From Glandiceps talaboti (Eukaryota; Hemichordata; Enteropneusta; Spengelidae): a stretch of 64,000 nucleotides of DNA. Location: NCBI RefSeq assembly GCF_964340395.1, contig NC_135558.1, positions 21,391,371-21,455,370 on the forward strand, given 5' to 3'. Position 1 is the first letter of the stretch. Every line of letters begins with the position of its first letter. Shown here piece after piece: positions 12,801 through 36,521 of the stretch. The position numbers and the translations under genes were made by a program. The notes below the pieces were generated by a model. It was not told the origin of the DNA, did not search any database, and saw only the letters and a program-made list of their open reading frames with translations.

Positions 12801-15298
12801 TTAGTTCAGATCATCTATGTTCAGAAGTGTTGCATATCCTATAGATGTGCATAGCGACGCACATCATGATCATGATCATGATCACACATACCAACAGTCC
12901 CTATTTTCACGTAGACAACGTTTGATCGTCCGCATTTTGCAGCCATCAATTTGAATTCCCTTCATAAACACATGTAGTTGATTCTGCTCAAGTTTTGAGT
13001 GAACATTTCTTTTAATCGAGAATTTCTATCATCCTTCACGCGTACGTACGTACTTTGGACGTGTCAAACATGGCTGCTGTACTCAGCTAAACTTTCTTTC
13101 TTTGAAGCTAGGGAGTTAGTATCGCAAAAGCGCATGCGTATGTACAGTATATTCGATTCGGTTACATTCTTCAAAGTAAAGACGTACTCTCTCCAATGCT
13201 ACACTTAGCAACTGTTCTCGACGACGGACAATTTTACAGTCATGTAAATTCTATCATTTTCAATGTTTTAAAAAGAACTGGAAAGGTGAAGAAAAAAATG
13301 AGTGCATATTTTAGACTCCTCGATTATGACTTGTTTCTCAGTGACGACATTTCTTTGTACATCTAACACAGGATGTCCCACAATTTTAAACAAAGTGAAC
13401 AATAATAAGTTCCTAACTGTCAATTGTTTTTAAAAACGTAAAATGGACAGTCCAGTGTACAAATGAAGTAATAGGTTGATGCATAGACCCTCCACCTCGG
13501 TAATTAGGCTATATCTCAAGAGTGCACACTTCAAATTCAATATAATTTGGTACATACATTTGCGATACCTCTGAAAATGTTATCGATGTAGCTTTTAGTT
13601 TTAATAAGATATTGGCATTTTCGGTAATTAGAAAGTTGTCACTTCTAGTCAGGAAACGTTACCTAAAGTAGTGTGACAACGCCGATTCTTTTTTTTTTTA
13701 AATGTTCATGCAGTTGTCTTCCATGAAGTAGCAATTAATGTAGGGAGAGTTATTTTTGTTTTCCCTTGGATCTGCAGTCTGCATTGGCTTTACAAACATG
13801 AGAAAAAAAGAAGATCGAGATGGGGTATTTAAGTGATGCAAACTCACTAGAAAACAATTCTTTTTTTCTTGGCCTTAAAAACGCCTACCATGAGATCTAT
13901 GCTACAACTTTCTATAAAAGCTTCCCATTATTACACGTTGTGGTTGGCCGTCAGATCACATCTGCAGGCAATCATACTGGAGATTTCGCTTACATAACTT
14001 CATATGATCTCTTCACTATTTCGATTCTCGTGCGTATTTCTGTTTCTGAAAGCATGCATGAGGAGATCGTTGATGTCGGTCAAACCAGGTCAGCTTCAAC
14101 TTCCAGGTGAAATCAACAGCTTTCTACCAAAAATTCTTGCTGGAGAATTCACCAGGATAAACCCATACCATCTCTTCTTTGATCAAAATTGAAATTCTTC
14201 TCTCTTTTTTTAATATCAATCTTTCGATACTAGGGGCGAGTTTGCTGCCAGAACGTGTGCATTTATTCGTAAAAAATAACATATTATCACAACAATGCAA
14301 ATGAGAAAAGTAAATGTTGTTACCTACTGTGTTGCAATGTTGGGTAGTGTACTCAGCACTACTCAGTGGTATAATTGGGTCAAATTTTCCCCAATTTTCC
14401 GACATTGATTGGCTCTGTTCTAGACCATTCAAAGTTTTCGGGTTGCTTGTATTAAAAGATACGTATATCGAAATATATATCTATAAGTTTCTGTCCAGAT
14501 CTGAGTTTTATATTTTGAGAAACCAAACGAACTTGAGAGCCATGGAAATTCACCTCATTGTGGCATGCATCGCGAAATTCTTGAACTGAGTGTTACATAA
14601 AAGTGTTGCCGTAAACGAGTTGCATATAATCAAAGTGCAGACCGGTATCATGCTTACCATAAAGTATGTAAACTTTCTGATGCGTACTAGTGATGTTACG
14701 ACGGTTTGAATTTTGTTTATTATTTGCCGTGGAAACTAGTGTACATATTGCGGGTATGTAGGGGATCGCGAAGGCAGAGTTAAGTCGAGTCAAGCTTTCC
14801 TGTACTGAGTGAGAAGAGGTAGCGGACATTTGAACAACTTTTTCGACAACTAACTTTTACTGGGACTTCAAAAATCACAGATATACAGCTAAAATTCATT
14901 ATGTTCAAATGATACCAAGCAATCCATGCATTTGTTTTCTATGCATGGGTAATTAAATGAACGTATATGTCTATATGTGTATCCCTGTAAATTTGAATAA
15001 TTTCATTTCAAAAGCCATTACACCTGTTCCACTACGTAAATAGATTGATATCATAAAGACATTTCAGATTTCTATAGTTTGGCACACACCTTTTTGCCAA
15101 TTCAGGGGTATATCATGTACTAATAGCCTACTATAACAAGGTTGTTGCATTCCAGCAATTATTATGTGTAGGAACAAAAAACTCAATATCACCCTTATGG
15201 AAGGCATTCATTTTTCAAGAGTTCCACTCAAGAACAACTTCAACCAGTCATAGTCATTATATTTCTTGTTTTCTCTTTTTTTCTGTTGCTCTTGACAT
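9812..15298. other. Long non-genic stretch
   Basis: No splice-supported coding sequence is seen in 5.5 kb. A diverged module of repeat family C lies near 13490-13650 (AATTAGGCTATATCTCAAG, then TGTAGCTTTTAGTTTTAAT). Short poly-G near 11600 and a CATGATCATGATC repeat near 12865 are the only other low-complexity pieces noted. Confidence 0.45.
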
Positions 15299-15750
15299 GT
15301 AGGTGGGTGGGTAGGTAGGTAGGTAGGTAGGCATACATCTATACATGTACGTAGGTAGGTAGGTAGGTAGGCATACATACATGTAGGTAGTGTACGTACA
15401 TGTACGAAGGTAGACATGCATACAAGTAGGTAAGTAGGTAGGCGTACAGGTAGGTAGGCATACATGCATACACGTAGGTAGGTAGGCAGGCATACATGCA
15501 CGTGTGCATACATACACACACACACACACACGTACGTACGTACATACATGCGTGCGTGCGTGTGTGTGTTCGTGCATGCATGCATGCATACACACACACA
15601 CACACACACACACACGTACGTACATACATGCGTGCATGTGTGTGTGTTCATGCATGCATGCATGCATGCATACATACATACATACATACATACATACATA
15701 CATACATACATACATACATACATACATACATACATACATACATACATACA
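15299..15750. repeat. Compound microsatellite (TAGG, CA, CATA, CGTA units)
   Basis: About 450 bp of intermixed tetranucleotide and CA repeats, ending in a pure CATA run (15668-15750). Two similar blocks, each with a CACA run, CGTACGTACATACATG and TGTGTGTTC, suggest an internal duplication of about 100 bp. Confidence 0.95.
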
Positions 15751-16500
15751 TGTCCTTGCTGTATAGGCACAATGCCACTTTAGGTCACTGACCCCTTCAC
15801 ATAGATGCAGGTCTATCAGCGATCGATACACAGGATGTTGTATTGATCACCATAGTGGACCACCCATGACTGTACTACAACTACATACCTGGGATAAGGT
15901 ATCTGGCGATCAAAATGCTCCACACAACAAACTTGAAAAATGTTCTTTATACGTCTCATAACCAGTAAATGCAAAGCTGACTATTCAAAATTGCATGATA
16001 AGTGAGAAGAAAAGAGTTAAAATTGGCGATCACCGGTGACCCAATCAGCCATGCCAATTTGCAGGTATACTGCCTATTGTTCTCCCTTTTAGGGATTATG
16101 ACGTCATAGAGAGTACGACAGTTAGTGGCAGACAATAGCAATTCTGGCTTTGATACTCATCAGAATTTATCTGAGAGTGATGAATCTTCTTCAATGACGA
16201 TTTTACCATGTTTGATAGATTGATGTCTTTTATGTAGGTGTCATGTCCTACAATATTAGGGACAGTCAGTTTCTTCGGCCTGAGGGAGGGGGTCACCCTG
16301 TTTTTGAAATTGGCAGTGGGGGGGGGTGTCATGCTGTTTTGAAAATTGGCAGTGGGGGGGGGGGGGTCATGTGATGGAAGAAAAATCCTTTTCTACAATG
16401 GCATATAGCCTTGTCTAAATGTGGTACACGTAAATATTTGTTCTTGTCCGTGTTTCTTACATGAATTCTCTAATATTACTTATTAGTTCAAACATAACTA
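15751..16500. other. Non-genic stretch with a duplicated poly-G module
   Basis: Near 16280-16370 a unit of about 54 bp containing AAATTGGCAGTGGGGGGGGG occurs twice in tandem. Otherwise no recognisable feature. Confidence 0.5.
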
Positions 16501-16690
16501 TACATATACATATACCTATACATATACATATACATACACATATACACATACACATACATATACATATACATATACATATATTACCTAGCCACCACACTAG
16601 TTACAGATAGAACATGTCATGTAAATGTTTGGCTGTTTCACAATCACTTATATTGCACTAATACCGATCACTGTACATCAGATTTGCGTT

Positions 16691-16914
<224 letters not shown>

Positions 16915-16919
16915 GGGGG

Positions 16920-17092
16920 TGTAGCTTGTGTTGCACTATGACCTCGAATATAGGTGAGGTCATCTGAGGACAAGTGAAAGCGTTGTTATAGTGCCCGGCG
17001 TCTAGTCCGTAATCGTTCAAGGCCAATGAACGTTTTCGGTCAGAGGGTGTGCAGATATTGTTTCACTATAGACACATCATAATTGGGACAAC
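16920..17092 (+). promoter_or_regulatory. Promoter/5'UTR block of ACADM copy 1 with AGGTCA half-sites
   Basis: This block aligns with 57814-57998 (minus strand) upstream of copy 2, including shared GTCTAGTCCGTAATCGTTCA and GTGTGCAGATATTGTTT. It contains TGACCT (16939-16944), AGGTGA (16952-16957) and AGGTCA (16957-16962): an everted pair of nuclear-receptor half-sites with a 12-bp spacer and an overlapping third half-site. Human ACADM is known to be controlled through clustered half-sites (NRRE-1) bound by PPAR/RXR, HNF4, ERR and COUP-TF. Function here is inferred from motif and conservation. The transcription start is not defined. Confidence 0.55.
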
Positions 17093-28762
<11,670 letters not shown>

Positions 28763-29007
28763 AAAGTACGAGGCTACTAGCAAATCTTGTATGAAATGTT
28801 GGCCTTGAAACATCTATAATGACTTTTAAGAATCGCTAAATTGGCTAAAATCCGACTATACTGAATTTACTTAACAATGCATACTAAGTGATGGTATTGA
28901 ATATGTAGTTATCCCCAAAAAGATAAAATTATTGTAAGCGTTTGTACTACACTCTTACTGAGTTTCATTTTGCCAACTTAGGCTGCTATATATATCAACA
29001 GCATTTT
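28763..29007 (+). other. Probable 3' UTR of ACADM copy 1
   Basis: AT-rich sequence between the stop codon and repeat A-2. No canonical AATAAA is seen before A-2, so the mature end is not defined. Confidence 0.4.
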
Positions 29008-29062
29008 TAGCACAACTGAACTGATAAGGTTCAGTAGTGCTATAGGCATTGATAAGTGTTTG

Positions 29063-29109
<47 letters not shown>

Positions 29110-29759
29110 ACAACTTAAAGTCAAAAACCGCTGGACCGATTGTCATGATATTTTGAGGATATATAACCTTAAGTGTCTAGTGGGAAATTGTTCAAATCAA
29201 AATGATCGCATCATCGGTGGATAAAAAATGCAATTTTTGGTCAAAACACTTAAAACTCCCAAACCACTGAGCAGATCGGCCTGAAATTTGGTGGGAATTT
29301 TCTTGGGGATGTTAAGTTTAAGAAATGTTCATGACACGATGATCCCATCAGTGATGCAAATGAGGGGTAAAAATGTGGGGTTCTTTTTGTTAAAAGTCAA
29401 TAATTCCAAAAGTACTTGTTTGATTTGGCTGCAATTTCACAGGGATGTTTCTGGGGGATGTACAGATTATGATATATTGATTACATGATAATCCCATTAG
29501 CGATATGCAAAGTAGGGCTAAAAAACCCATGATTTTTGGGGGTGAAATGTCTGTAGAAATATTGAGGCCAGATCAGTACAGAAATTATTGTTTTATTGAT
29601 CTCATTAAACCATTAAATATTTTATGGGGTACTTAACATAATGTAACAAGTGTGTGTGAATGGCACTGGAGTTAATCTCTCCTTGAGGTTGCTTGGAAAC
29701 ATTGTCTACCTAACTTTAACACAGAACTAGATGTTGGTTGGTTCGAGGTTAAATGCCTG

Positions 29760-29791
<32 letters not shown>

Positions 29792-30563
29792 AGTCTTGTA
29801 GATGATGAGAGTGATTTTGGTATTGAGCTTTACCTCTCAAACTACCAGGGATGAAATTTGGTTATGATTCTGAAAGTGTAACTGTAGTGTTGTTAGTCTG
29901 CAAATTGTGAGTGTGTCATACTTATGTAATTGACCCTAGCAACCATGGCCATGCCCTTAGCAACAACCAAATGGCAGTATATTTAGATTCAATAACAACA
30001 TCATCTGGTAGACAAATGAGAAAACATTCAAAAAGTGTATGCAAATATCCCTATCAACCATGACCACGCCCATAGCAACAGCCAAACGGTGGTGCATTTC
30101 AGAAAGATAACAGGGATTCTTAGACAAGTGAACAAACATTCAGAAAGTGTATGCAAATATGCCTAGCAACAAGACCACGCCCATGGCAACAGCCAAATGA
30201 TCACAGATATTGCAAAGATAAAAGGAATAGACAATTGAATAAACATTCAAAAAAATATGTAAATGTGCCTAGCAACAAGGCCACGCCCATAGCAACAGCC
30301 AAATGATCAGTATATTGCAAAGATAACATTAGGGATGCATAGACAAGTGAAAAAAACATTCAAAAAATGTCTGCAAATGTCTAGTAACATCACCACGCCC
30401 ATAGCAACAGCCAAACGAACGCATACATTGCAAAGATAACAATAGGGTTGTATAGGCAACTGGATAGTAAATGAACACCTAAACCTAGCATGGCTGAGCA
30501 TGTGGGTGAACATCTTTAAAAACTGCTTTAAAAGTTGTGCTACAACGCCATTGGTGCTATTTT
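29008..30563 (+). mobile_element. Dispersed repeat family A, copy A-2 (intergenic)
   Basis: The most complete copy: hairpin at 29008-29044, TG microsatellite 29066-29108, body, and about five CACGCCCATAGCAAC modules from about 29935. A second CTGT run (29760-29790) interrupts it. It ends near GCTACAACGCCATTGGTGC. Non-coding. Confidence 0.75.
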
Positions 30564-30644
30564 TTAATCCTGTCGATAGAGAGAAATTTCAAATAGACGG
30601 CAATACTTCAGGAAGACTGGATTATTGTAGGGAGACTGACTTGA

Positions 30645-31345
30645 TGTCTACATGTGTGTACACTGATTCAATGTCTACATGTACTGATTCAATGTCTACA
30701 TGTGTGTACACTGATTCAATGTCTACATGTGTGTACACTGATTCAATGTCTACATGTACTGATTCAATGTCTACATGTGTGTACACAGATTCAATGTCTA
30801 CATGTACTGATTCAATGTCTACATGTGTGTACACTGATTCAATGTCTACATGTACTGATTCAATGTCTACATGTGTGTACACAGATTCAATGTCTACATG
30901 TACTGATTCAATGTCTACATGTGTGTACACTGATTCAATGTCTACATGTACTGATTCAATGTCTACATGTGTGTACACTGATTCAATGTCTACATGTGTT
31001 TACACTGATTCAATGTCTACATGTGTGTACACTGATTCAATGTCTACATGTGTGTAAATTGACGTGATGTCTACATGTACTGATTCAATGTCTACATGTG
31101 TGTACACTGATTCAATGTCTACATGTGTGTACACTGATTCAATGTCTACATGTGTGTACACAGATTCAATGTCTACATGTACTGATTCAATGTCTACATG
31201 TGTGTACACTGATTCAATGTCTACATGTGTTTACACTGATTCAATGTCTACATGTGTGTACACTGATTCAATGTCTACATGTGTGTACACTGATTCAATG
31301 TCTACATGTGTGTAAATTGACGTGATGTCTACATCATGTATGTAC
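30645..31345. repeat. Alternating 21/27-bp minisatellite, about 28 units
   Basis: Units TGATTCAATGTCTACATGTA (21 bp) and a form with a GTGTGTACAC extension (27 bp) alternate. A higher-order block of about 290 bp, ending in GTGTAAATTGACGTGATGTC, occurs twice. Unit lengths are multiples of three, so long open frames appear by repetition; I do not consider them coding. Lies in the intergenic region directly after repeat A-2. Confidence 0.93.
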
Positions 31346-32200
31346 ACTGATTTAATGCCCACACGTGCAAACAATGCAAAGAATTCCTGGAGACCATTTA
31401 CTTGTTTGTGGGTCACTAATAGGTGATCTGCATACACACTAATTCAGACAACTAAACCAAGACCATAACAACAAGTATCATGACAAATATAATGCCTGTT
31501 ACAACTACATGCATTGAGGTATCAAACACACCTGTGTATCAATTCATGTAAGTCATTAGTGAAGTTTGTCTGTACCAACGTCATCAAATTATACAATCTG
31601 TAAGATATGGTCATGATTACAATGTATTAGGCTGGGTGAGTACAGCAATATTTACTAACACTACGTACGTGTTGTATTCAACTTGATGTTATGACATGTA
31701 AACCTTAACAATGCAAATCTTAACTCCTTTTACTATTTTAGAGGAAATAAAATTGACAATGGTTATAAAACAAGTTATGATAGCTTTGATTGAGATGAGT
31801 TCTACTAGAATTCTTCTACAAAATGGGTATAAAACAAGTTACGACAGTTTTAGTTAAGATGAGTTGTACTAGAATTCGTCTACAGAATGGGTATAAAATT
31901 TTCCTTAACAACAGTATATGGCATATATCTACATTAAGAACTTTACAAATACCACAACAGTGCAGTGCCATCATGCAGTGCACTCGACAGTATTAGTTCT
32001 CATCACTTAAGTGCCCTCCAGAGGGCATACTAAACACCAGGTCTATCCCTGGGTCTATTCTATACTACAGCGACAACAATGTTTATACAAATGTACAACA
32101 TTTCTGAACATCTTTGGTGATATGTGTCAATGTAAAAGTCGTGTCGAATTCCAAGGTCTATTGGTTACGGATCCCGACCTAGACTTGAAACTGTCCCACT
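31346..32200. other. Intergenic sequence with a 2-copy tandem repeat
   Basis: A unit of about 69 bp (GGTATAAAACAAGTTA, then GATGAGTT, TACTAGAATTC) is duplicated at about 31755-31900. A short open frame at 32011-32280 runs into the following repeat and is not recognised. Confidence 0.5.
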
Positions 32201-33125
32201 GTCGTAACACCACCAGAGGTTCTTGCAATAATTCATGGTCGGTACAAAATGCAGTACTGGCCAGGTCAGGTATATACTGAATAGCTTTTTTTAAAATTCA
32301 CATTCAGATCCAAAGATGTAAATCCGTCATTATATTTTTTGTAGATTTTCGATTAGTTGTCGGGTTCTTTTTTCTCAGCAATTTGTCATCAGTTCTCTTT
32401 CTTTTCAAATCACCACACAATTAGTGTCCGACTCTTCTTTTCTAGGAATTACGTTTTTCACATAGATTTCATACTCGTTCTTGTATGTACTGGGTGCATT
32501 CAAGAGTAAAAAAGTTTTGCCAACTGCAGGCACTTTTAGAATGTATGTTACGCACGAAAAACAAAAAGTTGGCAGACACTCATATGGGAGTAGTCACATT
32601 TTGTGCAGTTTCAGTATTTATGTACAGGATGATTTGCACAACTAAATTATACCATTGCAATATGTTTAGGACGAGAATGTATGAATTTGGCTTGGCTAAA
32701 TGAAGTGACAATTGCTTATTCAAGAACAAAACGTCTTGGGATACAAGTCCAAGTGCGTCATTCCCAAAGATAAATAATGATCTAGTACGGTAAACCTTCA
32801 ATTTGGCAGTTTAGAAAAATTGATAAAAACGTCATGAAAATTAATGCCCTCCATACATCGTAATTAATTTTGTGTTGAGATGTCTTGTTTACTTAAACAT
32901 ATTCGAGATAAAAAGGTCAAAGGTTATTCAGTGGGTGATATAACATGTATAGTAATAGTCATTAGAATTTAACAACCGAAACGAAAAGCGAAAATAACAG
33001 ATAATGGATCTTTGGATACGAATGTGAATGTGAATCTATAAAAAAATATCCGGGCTCTACATGACCTGACCTGGCCTGGCCTGGCCTATACCTGGCCTGT
33101 ATCTGTGTTTGTACTGTCCCAATAA
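32200..33125. mobile_element. Long-TIR non-autonomous element, short copy
   Basis: The left arm holds GGTACAAAATGCAGTACTGG, CAGGTCAGG and TTCACATTCAGATCC; the right arm (32995-33120) holds the reverse complement order GAATGTGAATC, then CTGACCTGGCCTGG and TTTGTACTG. About 0.9 kb with no coding frame. The same arms bound the larger element at 41045-43020. Confidence 0.6.
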
Positions 33126-33796
33126 TTCGTTTTGTGACAATGATCCAAACATATGTGAAGCTGTTTGGAACATTACATCTATGAAAGACCAGGTGTAGGT
33201 CACTGCATGGATTTGCCGTCTATGATCAAACAACAACTGATACTATTAGCATGATCCTATCATCGTAATGAATGTTAAACTGACAACCGATACTTACAAA
33301 GTGATTCTCCTGATGAAAGTTGGTCTACGAATTCTAAACTACGATTATTGTTTTAAATTATTCAAAATCGCATATGGAAGGGTATCAGGTGGCCTAATAG
33401 AAACTAGTAAAAGTCATTTGTGTTGCATTACATAAACTGAGACAGAACAACTTTTCAAGGAGCCACACGCATGATTCTTCAGGCATAAATACAATACATG
33501 TAAGACCAGTTGGGTAGATCTGAACACTGGTTTATAGAATTGTTCACCTCAGGCCACCACTGATAGTACGACGTCCTGATCAGCAGTATTTCTAGACAAC
33601 TGGTGCAAACGTAGTATATTCCTTTATTCCACAAATAGAACAAAACACATACAGGTATGTGATGTTATGGAGATTATGTGTTCTTTGAGCAGCCACCCCC
33701 ATAAACACACATTTTAAATTAAATATTAAAATACAGAAACACCTTTTTTTTAACCTTCATGTTCATATTCACATACACACCTGCTTTTTGACAAAT

Positions 33797-33844
<48 letters not shown>

Positions 33845-34581
33845 AAAAAAAAATTGGTGTATTATTGTAACAAATAAAACTCAGAACATAGTAGCTATGT
33901 GAATATCTAACCTGCAGTGAATATTACTGATATATGCGGTATGCTATCCTGTAAACTTATTAATTGTATATAAATTGTCTTATTATCTATGCTTATCCTT
34001 GGACAATTCAGATCATGACAAAGTCAAAGCATTACTTAATATATATCCAACATAACTTTGAAAGAGTGAGAACACATGGCATAAATGAAACCCATAATGT
34101 CAATACAGAATCATCAGCTCTTCTATAAACTGAAGATATTTTATCTCACCAAGGTTTCATGAAATACTTGAGTCAGATACTTGTACATTGTATATAAAGT
34201 TTACAATCATATAATATTGAAATTGACTTTTACTCAAACCTTCCAAACCCCGAGTACTTAAGATGACATTGAGTCCTAACATATTAGTGTATAATTTACC
34301 AACTTCAACAGATTTATACACCATACAGTTAATCAGGAAAGATCAAGGCTCAAAGGGAGTATGCCATAAAATACACATATGACCACATTTTTCAACACAT
34401 TTAAGTACAGTAACAATATGACACAGTGATGACAATCCAATGCCTTCCTCACCAATAATACTCAAGATCGCCTCTTTTCAGATATATAGCTGTTAATTAT
34501 CATGTGTATCTACATTAAATGTCAGTATGAATTATGATTCATGAGTAAAGAAATACTAGTAAACAAAGTTATAAAAATGTC
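33126..34581 (-). other. Intergenic / probable 3' UTR of ACADM copy 2
   Basis: AT-rich sequence downstream of the copy 2 stop on the minus strand. A minus-strand AATAAA lies at about 33622-33628 and could end the transcript, giving a 3' UTR near 950 nt. A CA microsatellite sits at 33799-33841. Confidence 0.35.
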
Positions 34582-34662
34582 CTAGTTTCCACCAGACTTC
34601 ATTTTGTTGATCCATTCTCTGGCTATGACAATTCTCTGTATCTGAGAGGTACCCTCAAGGAT
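34582..34662 (-). CDS. ACADM: ACADM copy 2, exon 11 and stop
   Basis: Encodes [20 protein letters not shown], then MKSGGN and TAG. The catalytic Glu (E410) is kept; the preceding Tyr, present in copies 1 and 3, is Leu. The C-terminal tail equals that of copy 1 but not copy 3. Confidence 0.95.
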   Translation of the reverse strand: MLEGTSQIQRIVIAREWINKMKSGGN

Positions 34663-36483
34663 CTAAACAAAAATGAGACAGATAAAAGAAATAAGAGCTG
34701 ATGTACTAATGATATATTATATATAAACACTGTTGTACTACTCCATGACTCTTGACACACACATTTGTGTTGATTTATTCTACTTCAAAACTATAATGTT
34801 GTTGTAAGACAGGTACAGTCAATAAAGCTGTTCGTAATTTATCAGTGGTAGTGGGAGGGGAGCAAACACATATGAAATGTGGTGGGGAAGTCCTGGTTTT
34901 GATAAAGGGAGAGGAAAACATGGAATTGTGGGGAAGGGGTAGGGAGTGCTGTTATTATTCTCTTCTATTCTATTCTATTCTGTCATGTCATATTATATTA
35001 TATCATTCACAATATTTGGTGGGCAGTGGGCAAGTTGAAAACCATGGGAGGGAGGGAGGGAGGGAGGGAGGGAAGGAGTGCAGTGGGGGAGGGCACATAC
35101 TAGCTAAATACCCTCCCAACAATATTCGGGAGGTGCAATTCTATTCAAAACATCATTTTGGCTTGAAACAACAAATTTAAAAAATACCGCCAATGGCGCT
35201 GTAGCACAACTGTACAGTTTTTAAAAATGTTTATCCATATGGTAGTCCATGCTAACAATAAGTGTTCATTTGTTGAATGACTATCCAGTTGCCTATCCAA
35301 CCATGTTGCTATCTTTCCGATATATGCTATCATTTGGCTGTTGCTATAGGTGTGGTCATGTTGTTAGATATATTTGCATACATTTTTGTATGTTTTTGTT
35401 CACTTGTGTATGAATTCCTGATATTATCTTTGCAATATACGTGATCATTTGGCTGTTGCTATGGGCGTGGTCTTGTTGCTAGGCATATTGACATACATTT
35501 TTCGAATTATTATTCAATTGTCTATTAATCCCCGTTGTTATCTTTGCAATATATGTGATCACTTGCCTGTTGCTATGGGCATGGTCTTGTTGCTAGGCAC
35601 ATTTGCATACATTTTTTTAATGTTTATTCATTTGTCTTTCTATTCCTGTTATCTTTGCAATATACGTGATTATTTGGCTGTTGCTATGGGTGTGGTCTTG
35701 TTACTAGGCAAATTTACATACATTTTTTGAATGTTTATTCATTTGTCTATTAATCCCTGTTACTATCTTTGTGAAATACACGACCGTTTGGCTGTTGCTA
35801 TGGGCGTAGTTATGGTTGCTAGGGTATTTGCATACATTTTTTGAATGTTTATTCATTTGCCTACCAGATGATGTTGTTATTTGACCAAAATATACTGCCT
35901 TTTGGTTGTTGCTAAGGGCGTGGTCATGGTTACTAGGACCAATTTTGTCAAAATGTTTTGAAGAAAATCTGCAGAGTAGCACTTTTAGAAACATCTCACC
36001 AAGTTTCAGACTCGGTCACCAAGTACTTTTTGAGATATAAGTTTTTGACCAAAAATGAACATTTTTACACCTAATTTGCATATCAGTCATGGAATCATTG
36101 TATACTTAATATTTCTTTGTCCATACATCCCTAGATACATTCCCATTAAATTTCAGCCCAATCTGCTCAGTCGTTTTGGAATTATAGATTTTTAACCAAA
36201 AAAACACATTTTTAGCCCTAATTTGCATATCACTGATGGAATTATCATGTCATGAACAAATCTTACTTTGCAACCCCTTAAGAATGTTCCCACCAAATTT
36301 CACACCAATATGCCCAGTAGTTTCTGAGTTTAAATATTTTGACCAAAAATCACATTTTTTGACCCAAATCACACACCTGTGATGCGATCATTTTGATTTG
36401 AACAATTTCACAACTAGACACCCAAGGTAATGGACCCACCAAATATCATGGCAATCAGTTCAGCGGTTTTTGACTTTAAGTTG

Positions 36484-36521
<38 letters not shown>

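Noticed and set aside
14124-14432. 102-residue minus-strand frame
   Set aside because: Overlaps other chance frames on the plus strand; composition and context do not support a gene.
15208-15831. Cys- and Tyr-rich frames of 170-200 residues
   Set aside because: Translation of CATA/CA/TAGG microsatellites.
32011-32280. 89-residue frame in the intergenic region
   Set aside because: Its 3' part lies in the dispersed long-TIR element and no family is recognised.
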